A DNA stretch of 56,705 bases from Ramlibacter sp. (GTDB lineage: Bacteria > Pseudomonadota > Gammaproteobacteria > Burkholderiales > Burkholderiaceae_C): the NCBI GenBank assembly GCA_028291885.1, contig JAQGNJ010000109.1, positions 1 to 56,705 on the forward strand, given 5' to 3'. Below are positions 1 to 6,934 of the stretch, in pieces (the first letter of the stretch is position 1; every line of letters starts with the position of its first letter). Made by a program: the position numbers and the translations under genes. The notes under the pieces are model-generated. The model was given only the letters and a program-made list of their open reading frames with translations. It was not told the DNA's origin and searched no databases.

Positions 1-506
1 CGGCCGCCGCGCAGGCGGGCGTGCCCTTGCTGGCGCTGACCCGCCCGCCCTGGCAGCCGGGCCCCGGCGACCGCTGGCAGCCGGTGGCCGACATCCGCGC
101 CGCAGTCGCTGCACTGGAGCGGCCTGCGAGAACCGTCCTGCTGGCGCTGGGCCGCATGCACCTTGCGGAATTCGCGGCGCAACCGCAGCACCACTACGTC
201 CTGCGGCTGGTCGATGCGCCGGCCAGCCAGCCACCGCTGCCGCAGCACACCGTCGTGGTCGCGCGCGGCCCGTTCGACGTCGAAGGCGACACCGCGCTGA
301 TGCGCCAGCACCGGGTGGACCTCGTGGTGGCCAAGAACGCCGGCGGGACCGGCGCCCAGGCCAAGCTGCAGGCGGCGCGCAGCCTGGGCCTGCCGGTCGT
401 CATGGTGGAGCGGCCGGTGATCGCCGCGCGGCGCGAAGTGGGCAGCGTGGCCGCGGTGTTGCAATGGCTGGATCATTCTGGAACCGGCACGGAGCGCGGC
501 GTGTAG
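1..506 (+). CDS. cobK: Precorrin-6A reductase, C-terminal part (partial)
   Basis: The reading frame is already open at base 3, so the N-terminus lies outside the window. About 167 residues remain. The text matches the C-terminal half of CobK/CbiJ, the NADPH-dependent reductase that turns precorrin-6A into precorrin-6B: a LLALGRMHL stretch, a VVARGPFDVEGD stretch, and the conserved LVVAKNAGGTGAQAK segment followed by LPVVMVERP. The GTG at 21 is internal, not a start. The gene is on the plus strand and runs head-on into cobJ, overlapping its 3' end by 34 bases. It probably belongs to a second cob transcription unit lying to the left. Family assignment is confident; length and start cannot be judged. 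Confidence 0.85.
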   Translation, partial: AAAQAGVPLLALTRPPWQPGPGDRWQPVADIRAAVAALERPARTVLLALGRMHLAEFAAQPQHHYVLRLVDAPASQPPLPQHTVVVARGPFDVEGDTALMRQHRVDLVVAKNAGGTGAQAKLQAARSLGLPVVMVERPVIAARREVGSVAAVLQWLDHSGTGTERGV

Positions 507-1231
507 ACCCATGGCGCACCGTCCCGTGCGATGACCCGCGTGAGGCTGGAGCCGACGATGACGACGGTCCGCATGTCGGCCATTTCGGCTTGCGCCTGGC
601 TCAATGGGACGACGTGCAGGACCTCTTCGGGCGTAGCGACGGCGCGGGCAAAGATCACCGGGCGGGCATCGCCGCAGGCCTCGCGCAGGACGGCCAGCGC
701 ACGGGCGAATCCGTGCGGGCGCGACGCGGAGCGGGGGTTGTACAGGGCCATCGCGAAATCGGCCTGGGCCGCCAGCCGCAGCCGGTGCTCCACCAGCGTC
801 CAGGGCTTGAGGTTGTCCGACAGGTTGATGGCGCAGAAATCATGTCCCAGCGGGGCGCCGGCCCGGGCTGCGGCGGCCAGCATGGCCGTGACGCCGGGCA
901 GGACGCGCACGTCGAGGCTGCGCCACGCGGCGGGGCCGGCTTCCACCGCCTCGAACACGGCCGAGGCCATGGCGAACACACCCGGATCGCCGGAAGACAC
1001 CACCACCACCTGCCGGCCTTCGCTGGCCAGCCGCAGCGCGTGCGCCGCCCGCTCCAGTTCCACGCGGTTGTCGCTGGCATGCAGCGTCAGCCCGGCGCGC
1101 GCCGGCACCCGGCGAACGTAAGGGAAGTAGCCCACCACATCGGTGGCTGCGGCCAGCGCCGCCGTCACTTCCGGCGTCACCAGGCCCGCTGCACCGGGCC
1201 CGAGTCCGGCCACCACCAGCCAGCCCTTCAT
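473..1231 (-). CDS. cobJ: Precorrin-3B C17-methyltransferase
   Basis: A 252-residue SAM-dependent methyltransferase of the tetrapyrrole (CobA/CbiF) family. It methylates C-17 of precorrin-3B with ring contraction to give precorrin-4. Visible motifs are the N-terminal LVVAGLGPGAAGLVTPE loop, VVVSSGDPGVFAMA, VLPGVTAM, GHDFCAINLSD and ALYNPRS, all typical of CobJ/CbiH. The ATG at 1231 is chosen because it overlaps the cobI stop in an ATGA tetranucleotide, which implies coupled translation. The frame is open far upstream, but that part is antisense shadow of cobI and cobH. It is the last gene of the minus-strand cob operon, and its end overlaps convergent cobK. Confidence 0.95.
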   Translation of the reverse strand: MKGWLVVAGLGPGAAGLVTPEVTAALAAATDVVGYFPYVRRVPARAGLTLHASDNRVELERAAHALRLASEGRQVVVVSSGDPGVFAMASAVFEAVEAGPAAWRSLDVRVLPGVTAMLAAAARAGAPLGHDFCAINLSDNLKPWTLVEHRLRLAAQADFAMALYNPRSASRPHGFARALAVLREACGDARPVIFARAVATPEEVLHVVPLSQAQAEMADMRTVVIVGSSLTRVIARDGAPWVYTPRSVPVPE

Positions 1232-1959
1232 GGCCTGCGCCCCTGCCCGTGCACCAGCACGATCGAAAAGTAGGGCGCGATGCGGCCCTGCGCATCGGCC
1301 AGGCGCACCACCTTCTGGCCCGGCATGGTGGCGAATTCGACCAGCCAGGCTTCTTCCAGGCGGCCAGCTGCAGTCAGCGCGCGCCTTACCTTTTCGATGT
1401 GGCGCCCGATCTTCATCACGACCAGCGCATCGCTGTCCGCCATGTGGCGCGCCAGCCTGGCTTCCGGCAAGGTCCCCATCAGCACCGTCAGCACATCGTC
1501 GCCCCAGGTGATGGGCTGGCCCGTCGCGGTCCAGGCGCCCGACATGCCGGTGATGGCCGGCACCACCTGCACCGGATGGGTATCCACCAGCCGGGTGTAC
1601 AGGTGCATGAAGGAGCCGTAGAAGAACGGGTCGCCCTCGCACAGGATGACCACGTCGTGGCCGGCGTCCGACAGGCTGCGCAGCTGGCGCGCGCTCTCGG
1701 CGTAGAACGCCGAGAGCGCCTCGTTGTAGGCCGGGTCGTCCAGCGCGATCTCCGTGGTGACCGGGTACTCCATGGCGTATTCCACGGCGCCCGCCGGCAG
1801 CAAGCCGTCGACGATGCGGCGCGCCTGGCCCGGTCGTCCTGCCTTGCGGAAGAAGGCGACGTGGGTCGCGCTGGCCAGCAAGCGATGGGCACGCACGGTC
1901 ATCAGGTCCGGCTCGCCCGGGCCCAGGCCCAGGCCATAAAGGGTGCCGCGGCGCGTCAT
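1228..1959 (-). CDS. cobI: Precorrin-2 C20-methyltransferase
   Basis: A 243-residue SAM methyltransferase that adds the C-20 methyl to precorrin-2, giving precorrin-3A. The N-terminal LYGLGLGPGEPDLMTVRA is the class signature. VILCEGDPFFYGSFMHLY, PAITGMSGAW and DALVVMKIGRH are characteristic of CobI/CbiL. Length is normal. Its ATG at 1959 overlaps the cobH stop (ATGA), and its own stop overlaps the cobJ start in the same way, so cobH-cobI-cobJ should be translated as a coupled unit. Cytosolic. Confidence 0.95.
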   Translation of the reverse strand: MTRRGTLYGLGLGPGEPDLMTVRAHRLLASATHVAFFRKAGRPGQARRIVDGLLPAGAVEYAMEYPVTTEIALDDPAYNEALSAFYAESARQLRSLSDAGHDVVILCEGDPFFYGSFMHLYTRLVDTHPVQVVPAITGMSGAWTATGQPITWGDDVLTVLMGTLPEARLARHMADSDALVVMKIGRHIEKVRRALTAAGRLEEAWLVEFATMPGQKVVRLADAQGRIAPYFSIVLVHGQGRRP

Positions 1960-2582
1960 TCGGCGCGACTCGCCAGGGCGTTGACGGCGGCCACTGTGAT
2001 CGCGCTGCCGCCCAGTCGCCCGGCCACGATGCAGCAGGGCACCGGCTGTTCGGCCCACAAGGCCTCCTTGGACTCGGCCGCGCCGACGAAGCCCACCGGG
2101 CAGCCGACGATGGCGGCCGGACGCGGACACGCCGGGTCCTGCAGCATGTTGAGCAGGTGGAACAGCGCAGTGGGCGCATTGCCGATGGCCACCACGGCGC
2201 CTTGCAGGTGCGGCCGCCACAGTTCCAGCGCCGCCGCGGAGCGGGTCGTCGCCAAGGACCCGGCGAGCTGCGCAACCGCAGGGTCGTGCAGCGTGCAGAT
2301 GACGGCGTTGCCCCTGGGCAGCCGCGTGACCGTCACGCCCTGGCCGACCATGCGCGCATCGCACAGGATGGGCGCGCCGGCGGCGAGCGCCGCCCGGGCT
2401 GCGCGCACGAAGTCCGGCGAAAAACGGATGTGCCGTTCCAGGCCGATCAGGCCGGCGGCGTGAATCATCCGCACCGCCACCGGCTCCTCGTCGAGGCCGA
2501 AAGCCGCGAGCTCGGCCTCGGCGCGGATCATGGCGAAGGAGCGGCGGTAGATCTCCGCGCCATCGGTTTCATAGACATGCAT
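1956..2582 (-). CDS. cobH: Precorrin-8X methylmutase
   Basis: A 208-residue CobH/CbiC protein that moves the C-11 methyl to C-12, giving hydrogenobyrinate. Recognisable segments are EIYRRSFAMIRAEAEL with the nearby RMIHAAG (the histidine is the family's catalytic residue), ILCDARMVGQGV, VAIGNAPTALFHLL and the C-terminal IVGCPVGFVGAAESKEAL. It starts with ATG at 2582, 14 bases inside the end of cobG, and overlaps cobI by 4 bases. Full length, no defects seen. Confidence 0.96.
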   Translation of the reverse strand: MHVYETDGAEIYRRSFAMIRAEAELAAFGLDEEPVAVRMIHAAGLIGLERHIRFSPDFVRAARAALAAGAPILCDARMVGQGVTVTRLPRGNAVICTLHDPAVAQLAGSLATTRSAAALELWRPHLQGAVVAIGNAPTALFHLLNMLQDPACPRPAAIVGCPVGFVGAAESKEALWAEQPVPCCIVAGRLGGSAITVAAVNALASRAE

Positions 2583-3777
2583 CTTCAGTTCCGATCAATG
2601 AGGGCAGCGCGGCGGGCGCAAGTCCGCTGCGCGCGGGCGGATCCCAGGCCGCACCGGCGCGAACCAGGTCGAAGCTGCCGCCGCGCCCCACCAGCGTGAG
2701 GTCCGCCGCGCGTGGGCGGGCGCAGCCCTTGGCGCACCCGGAGACGTGCAGGCTGCGCGGGGTATCCCCGGCGGCGGCACTCAGGAAAACAGGAGCGATC
2801 GCGCGGGCCAGCGCGCGGGTTTCCACCGTGGCGGAGGCGCAAGCGGGTGCGCCGGGGCAGGCGTCGACGCGCAGCAGCGGATCGTCGCTCGCCGTGAGGA
2901 ATTCGCTTGAATCGCGCCACTCGCCCCCCTCCACGATCAGCACGCGATTGGGCGCGAGGCGCAGCGCCGCGGCGCCGCAGTCGCGCAGCAGGCTTTCGAG
3001 CGCAGCTGCCTTGATTTGGCCAAAAGCGACACCGTATACCGGCCCGTGCGCCGAGAGGCCTGGGATCGGCAGCGCCCCGGCCTGCGCAAAGGCCTCCACC
3101 GGGGCCAGTGCGGCCGGCAGCGCATGGCTGGCCAGATGAAGGACCATGCGACCTCTCGCCGCGCCGGCGGTCGCGGCAAACCACGCCGCCAGCGCGATCG
3201 CGGCATCGACCGCGCTGGATGGCGTCACCGGAACACCGCCAGCCGCGCCGTCGGCACGTACGATCAGCCCGCCCGAGCGGCCACGCTCGATGCGCACGTC
3301 GGCGGAGGCGCCGGCCAGCACCGGCGCCGGCCCGGCGTCCACCGCGAAGCCGAACTTGGACGGCAGCCCCGGCAATTCGGCCAGGCGCGCGGCCAGTTCG
3401 GTGGCGATACGCTCGGTGTCGTCTCCAGCTTGCCAGCAGGGCGCGACCAGGATGCTGCGCCGGTCTTCCAGCGCCGGGTCGGCATCGAGCAGCCCCAGGC
3501 GGCCGAGCGCAGCCATGACTTCCGGGTGGTCGCCGGCCTGCACGCCCCGCAGCTGCAGGTTGGCGCGATTGGTCAGGTCGATCAGGCCCGATCCGAAGCG
3601 GCGTGCCGTGTCGCACAGGCCCAGCGCCTGTCCGGCCGTCAGTCGCGCCAGGCGTGGACGCACGCGCACGATCAGGCCATCGCCGGAGGTCATCGGGCGG
3701 TAGGCGCCTGGGCACCAGCCTTTCGCGGCCGGGCGCACGCTCGCGGCTTGGGGATCCTGGCGTTCGGTAGAAATCAT
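2569..3777 (-). CDS. cobG: Precorrin-3B synthase
   Basis: A 402-residue protein of the sulfite/nitrite reductase-like superfamily, carrying an iron-sulfur cluster. It is the oxygen-dependent monooxygenase that converts precorrin-3A to precorrin-3B, the mark of the aerobic cobalamin route. Two half-repeats are visible: N-terminal LIVRVRPRLARLT with LTNRANLQLRGV, and a C-terminal region with the cluster cysteines in DACPGAPACASATVETR and SGCAKGCARPR. The ATG at 3777 overlaps, as ATGA, the stop of a short frame left over from cobQ, so coupling from the former upstream gene seems preserved. The last 14 bases overlap cobH. Confidence 0.94.
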   Translation of the reverse strand: MISTERQDPQAASVRPAAKGWCPGAYRPMTSGDGLIVRVRPRLARLTAGQALGLCDTARRFGSGLIDLTNRANLQLRGVQAGDHPEVMAALGRLGLLDADPALEDRRSILVAPCWQAGDDTERIATELAARLAELPGLPSKFGFAVDAGPAPVLAGASADVRIERGRSGGLIVRADGAAGGVPVTPSSAVDAAIALAAWFAATAGAARGRMVLHLASHALPAALAPVEAFAQAGALPIPGLSAHGPVYGVAFGQIKAAALESLLRDCGAAALRLAPNRVLIVEGGEWRDSSEFLTASDDPLLRVDACPGAPACASATVETRALARAIAPVFLSAAAGDTPRSLHVSGCAKGCARPRAADLTLVGRGGSFDLVRAGAAWDPPARSGLAPAALPSLIGTEDACL

Positions 3778-4330
3778 CGGCGCAGGATCCGGTCAAGCAC
3801 CCCGGGCTCGAAGTGTGTGTCGACGAGATGTGCCAGGCGGTCCAGGCCGGCATCGAGCGTGTTCACCTCGGCGCCCAAGAGTGCGCGCATGACTGCTGCC
3901 GAACAGACCGCGCCTCTACGCGCCCAGCACCGCCCCGCATTGCCGGCCGATCGTGGCGCCCTGTCATCGCGAAGAGCGATTGAGATGCGCAGCGCGCAAG
4001 GTTGCGACTCGTGCAGGCCGTGACACCGGTCCTGATTTCATCCGCGGGGCCTTTGATGTCATGCGGATCCGTCGGCCCAGCACCCCGCATCTGCAGGCCG
4101 CCGCACACCCCGGGGATTCGTTTTCCGGCCGCCGCGTGGCGGGTGATGGCGCGGTCCGTCCCGCGATCGCGCAGCCATTGCAGGTCGCCGCTGACCTGCC
4201 TGGATCCGGGCAGGATGATCCAGTCGCCCCCCTCCGGCTCGCCTGGATGCCGGGCCGAGCTCAGCTGCCCCGGATCATCGTGCTGCGTGTCATGGGGCGC
4301 CTCCTGCGGAGCCGACCCGCGACGGTGGCG
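3774..4330 (-). pseudogene. cobQ: Eroded cobyric acid synthase (cobQ remnant)
   Basis: Two pieces of CobQ, the glutamine-dependent amidase of the cobyrinate side chains, survive in different frames. One (about 4050-4260) reads DWIILPGS, then WLRDRGTDRAITRHAA, then IPGVCGGLQM with TDPHDIKG. This is the class-I amidotransferase region, where VCGG corresponds to the usual nucleophile motif GICGG. The other (3774-3935) reads AVMRALLGAEVNTLDAGLD and VDTHFEPGVLDRIL, the normal CobQ C-terminus. Roughly 70 residues expected between them are missing or scrambled, and no N-terminal synthetase domain is recognisable upstream. The last 38 codons still form an ATG-initiated frame that overlaps the cobG start. 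The enzyme cannot be functional from this copy. Confidence 0.75.
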
Positions 4331-4704
4331 GTGCTGTCGGGAGGCGCCAACACTCGCCACGACGTGGCGTTGCGGGCCACTGATCTGCGAGCACGGGTGC
4401 AGGCCGGCAACTGGCCAGCCATCGCCGCGCCGGCCGCCGGCCGCCGTGCGAGACGATAGCGGCGGGCCCGGGCGGCGGTTGCCAAGGCGCGACACGATCG
4501 AACAGGCCGCGCAGGTTCCCGCCGCCGCCGAGCGCTGGCAGCGCGCGCCAGCGACACAGGCGTCGCCCGACGGGCCCCTGAACCCGGCCCGGCCAGACGA
4601 CAGCGTGCAGGGCGTTTGGCGGCTCGGCGAAGGACGCGTCCAGTGTTCAGGCGATGAGTGGTGCCGCGGCGGCGTGCAGTTCATACGAGTTGAGGTCACT
4701 GCGG
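4331..4704 (-). other. Non-coding stretch, probably decayed cobQ 5' part
   Basis: No intact gene is visible. Long open frames exist on both strands, but their translations are Arg/Ala/Pro-rich and match nothing I recognise. Given the cobQ pieces just downstream on the minus strand, this is most simply the unrecognisable N-terminal region of the same pseudogene. CobQ is normally about 480-500 residues, so most of its sequence has been deleted here. No riboswitch or terminator hairpin was found. Confidence 0.4.
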
Positions 4705-5154
4705 TCAACGCTCAATGACGCCGACGAGCGCATCTGCGAAGGGCGGCAACTTGGCCAGAATGCCGTTGCGCATCCGCTCCGGCCGCTCTTTGCGGGGCAA
4801 CGCGCCATCGACGCTTTGTTGGTGCATCGCGGCGCAGGCAAGCACCTGGACGGCTGTGACGGCGTCGGCCTGCAGGTCACCGAACACATAGGTGTGCTTG
4901 CCTGTCGCCCGAAGAGCCACGGTGCAGGCGCGCGAGCAGCCGCTCATGCAGGCGATGCCCCTCACGTGCAGACTTGGCGCGGGTCCAGCATCGCTCCCTT
5001 CCCGTTCTTGGGCCGACCTTTGGACGGCGTGCTGTACGGCTTCGAGCAAAGCCTGACCCGCGGGTGGGGAGTCGCGAGACGCTTGCGCAGGGCGACAGCT
5101 CGTGCAGATGAGGACTTCGGTGACGTGCATGGGGCGGTGATCCAGGAGGCTCAT
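4705..5154 (-). CDS. DUF1636 ferredoxin-like protein of the cob cluster
   Basis: A 149-residue small cysteine protein. The N-terminal part has VLICTSCRPAQ (a CxxC), and the middle has GIACMSGCSRACTVALRA followed by GKHTYVFGDL. The C-terminus KERPERMRNGILAKLPP is the family's usual ending. This is the DUF1636 pattern, which I associate with cobalamin loci. The fold is thought to be thioredoxin/2Fe-2S-ferredoxin-like, and its function is not established. A redox partner or metal-handling role near the cobalt chelatase is only inference. The ATG at 5154 is chosen because it overlaps the chlD stop as ATGA. An internal ATG at 5130 is an alternative. Confidence 0.8.
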   Translation of the reverse strand: MSLLDHRPMHVTEVLICTSCRPAQASRDSPPAGQALLEAVQHAVQRSAQEREGSDAGPAPSLHVRGIACMSGCSRACTVALRATGKHTYVFGDLQADAVTAVQVLACAAMHQQSVDGALPRKERPERMRNGILAKLPPFADALVGVIER

Positions 5155-5861
5155 GGTGTTGTCGGACAGGCTGCGCAAGGCTGGCTGGCAAAGCGGTGCT
5201 CGGCGCCCCAACGTGCTGCCCAGGAGGCGCAGCGGCCGATGGGCCGCGATCGCTCGTCAAAGTCAACGATGACGACGTGCTGGGGCACTGTGGGCTGGGC
5301 TGGCTGCTCCAGTGTGCGGCCATCGGTTAGCAACCACAGCCAGGATTCGCCCGCGCCGTTCCCCCGGGCCGCGCGGCGCAGCAACCCTTCGGCCTGTGCC
5401 AGGGCCTGGGTGAGCGGCGTGCCGCCGCCGCCGCCCACGCGGGCCACGCGAGCGCTGCCGGCGCTGCGCGCGCGCCCGGGCGGCAACAGCAGATCGACGC
5501 CCTGGCCGCCGAAGCACAGCAGGCCCACGTCGTCGCCGGAGCGCGCCGCCTCTTGGATCAAAAGCATCGCATGCCCCTTGGCCAGGGCCAGCCGGCCGCG
5601 CTGGCGCATGGAGCCGGACACGTCGAGCACGATCAGGTGCAGGCGCACCGGCTGTGCCGCCCGCGGCCGGCGCCGCAGGTGTTGCGGCTGCAGCGGCCTG
5701 GCACCCTTGGCGAGCAGCGTGGGCAGCCAGGCGATCGGGCCGCTGCTGTGTGAGTCTGCTTCGGCGCGCAGCACGGGCGCCCGGCGTGACGGGTCATGAG
5801 GGCTGAGCCACCGCCAGCCGCCTGGCCCGTGATCCGGGCCGCGGCTGCGGTGGCTCAGGCT
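5151..5861 (-). CDS. chlD: ChlD-type VWA domain of cobalt chelatase, expressed by -1 frameshift
   Basis: This is the C-terminal von Willebrand A module of a magnesium/cobalt-chelatase D subunit. It has the MIDAS motif in LIVLDVSGSMRQRG, a threonine in GGGGTPLTQ, and the later aspartate in WLLTDGRT. Homologous sequence (RWLSPHDPSRRAP) extends upstream of the first possible start, GTG 5774, right up to the end of chlI. No good initiation codon or ribosome site exists there. A -1 slip on the A7 run at 5867-5861 would join it to chlI after residue 358, giving a 594-residue AAA-linker-VWA protein of normal ChlD build. Independent initiation at GTG 5774 (207 residues) is the alternative. The stop overlaps the DUF1636 start. 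Confidence 0.85.
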   Translation of the reverse strand, partial: SLSHRSRGPDHGPGGWRWLSPHDPSRRAPVLRAEADSHSSGPIAWLPTLLAKGARPLQPQHLRRRPRAAQPVRLHLIVLDVSGSMRQRGRLALAKGHAMLLIQEAARSGDDVGLLCFGGQGVDLLLPPGRARSAGSARVARVGGGGGTPLTQALAQAEGLLRRAARGNGAGESWLWLLTDGRTLEQPAQPTVPQHVVIVDFDERSRPIGRCASWAARWGAEHRFASQPCAACPTTP

Positions 5862-5867
5862 TTTTTT
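5803..5867 (-). promoter_or_regulatory. Candidate -1 programmed frameshift signal (slippery A7 plus stem-loop)
   Basis: Read on the minus strand, the chlI frame ends CCA AAA AAA GCC TGA. The A AAA AAA heptamer (5867-5861) is a classical -1 slippery sequence with both lysine codons in register. Two bases later a stem begins: 12 bp (5858-5847 with 5814-5803), then 6 bp (5846-5841 with 5821-5816) and 6 bp (5840-5835 with 5829-5824). Only a 1-nt and a 2-nt bulge interrupt it, and the loop is 5 nt. The chlI stop codon lies inside the first stem. Slippage by -1 enters the VWA frame. The spacing from slip site to stem is shorter than the usual 5-9 nt, so the base of the stem would need to open first. 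Confidence 0.85.
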
Positions 5868-6934
5868 GGTAGCCAGTCTCCCGCCGACTGCACGCGCGTC
5901 GTGGACTCGGGGCGGGGCGGCAGGGCGCCCCAGTCGCCCTCCGGAGCGCGATCGCCGTCCCGGCTGTCACGCGGACGGCTCTCCTCGCCGGCAGACGCTC
6001 CGCCCGCGGCCTGCGGCGTGCCGCCCTGTGCTGCGCGCGGCGGGGCGCTTGCCTCCGCTCCCCGGCGGTGCGCCAGCGCGAGTTCGGCCACGGCATCGAC
6101 ATCGCTCACCGTCACCGCCGTGCGACCTTGCAGGGCCGCCAGCGCGCGCGCGGCGCGCAGCATCACCAGGTCGGCGCGCATGCCGTCCACGGCGGCGGCC
6201 AGCGCGCGGCGGGCCGCATGGTGCAGCACCTCGTCGGACCAGTCCAGGCGCGCCAGTGCCGCCCGCGCGCCGGCGACCGCGGCCACCAGGCGAGCTTGCT
6301 CGCCGGCGTGCACCGCGGCCAGCGCGAGCGGATTCTCATCGAAGCCCAGGCGGGCGCGCGTGATCGCCACCCGCTGTTCGGGCTCGCTCGGGTTGCCCAG
6401 CGTGACCGACAGCCCGAAGCGATCGAGCAGCTGCGGCCGCAGCTCGCCTTCTTCCGGGTTCATCGTTCCCACCAGGACGAAGCGGGCCGCATGCTGCTGC
6501 GACACGCCGTCGCGCTCCACCGTGTTGACGCCGCTGGCGGCCACATCGAGCAGTGCATCGACCAGCGAATCGGGCAGCAGGTTGACTTCGTCGACATAGA
6601 GCACGCCCTGGTGGGCGCGCGCCACCAGGCCGGGCGCCAGGCGCAGGTGGCCGTCGCGCAGCACGCCTTCCACGTCCAGCGTGCCGACCAGTTGCTCCAG
6701 GCTGGCGGCCAGCGGCAGCGTCACGAAGGGCGCGCCCGGCAGCAAGGCGGCCAGGGCGCGCGCCGCGGTGGACTTGGCGCTGCCGCGCGGACCGCTGATC
6801 AGGACGCCGCCGATCCCGGGGTCGATCGCCGAGAGCAGCAGCGCCTGTTGCAGCAGCGGCTGGCCGACCAGGGCGGCAAAGGGAAACGCCGGTCGGCTGG
6901 CGGCTTCGAGGTGCAACTTGGGTGCGGTGGTCAT
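5855..6934 (-). CDS. chlI: ChlI-like AAA+ subunit of cobalt chelatase (zero-frame product)
   Basis: A 359-residue AAA+ ATPase of the BchI/ChlI family. The Walker A is GPRGSAKST, the Walker B is GVLYVDEVNLL, and a sensor/arginine region reads VGTMNPEEGELRPQLLDRFG. After the helical lid (residues up to about 290) comes an acidic/proline-rich linker (EESRPRDSRDGDRAPEGD) of the kind that joins AAA and VWA parts in D subunits. The zero frame stops just after it. The start at ATG 6934 overlaps the cobN stop (ATGA). No separate chlI, cobS or cobT is present in the window, so this short product and its frameshifted long form could supply both partner subunits of CobN. Confidence 0.9.
   Translation of the reverse strand: MTTAPKLHLEAASRPAFPFAALVGQPLLQQALLLSAIDPGIGGVLISGPRGSAKSTAARALAALLPGAPFVTLPLAASLEQLVGTLDVEGVLRDGHLRLAPGLVARAHQGVLYVDEVNLLPDSLVDALLDVAASGVNTVERDGVSQQHAARFVLVGTMNPEEGELRPQLLDRFGLSVTLGNPSEPEQRVAITRARLGFDENPLALAAVHAGEQARLVAAVAGARAALARLDWSDEVLHHAARRALAAAVDGMRADLVMLRAARALAALQGRTAVTVSDVDAVAELALAHRRGAEASAPPRAAQGGTPQAAGGASAGEESRPRDSRDGDRAPEGDWGALPPRPESTTRVQSAGDWLPKKA

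Noticed and set aside
464-2699. Plus-strand frames opposite cobJ/cobI/cobH (up to 404 codons)
   Set aside because: Compositional shadows of recognised genes; no motifs, and they lie on the strand without ribosome sites.
3863-4708. 281-codon minus-strand frame as a single intact gene
   Set aside because: Only its central part matches CobQ; the flanks are random-looking and the CobQ C-terminus continues in another frame. Better described as a pseudogene.
5151-5774. chlD as an independently translated gene from GTG 5774
   Set aside because: Homologous sequence extends upstream of that GTG, no ribosome site is present, and a slip site plus stem-loop joins it to chlI. Kept only as an alternative.
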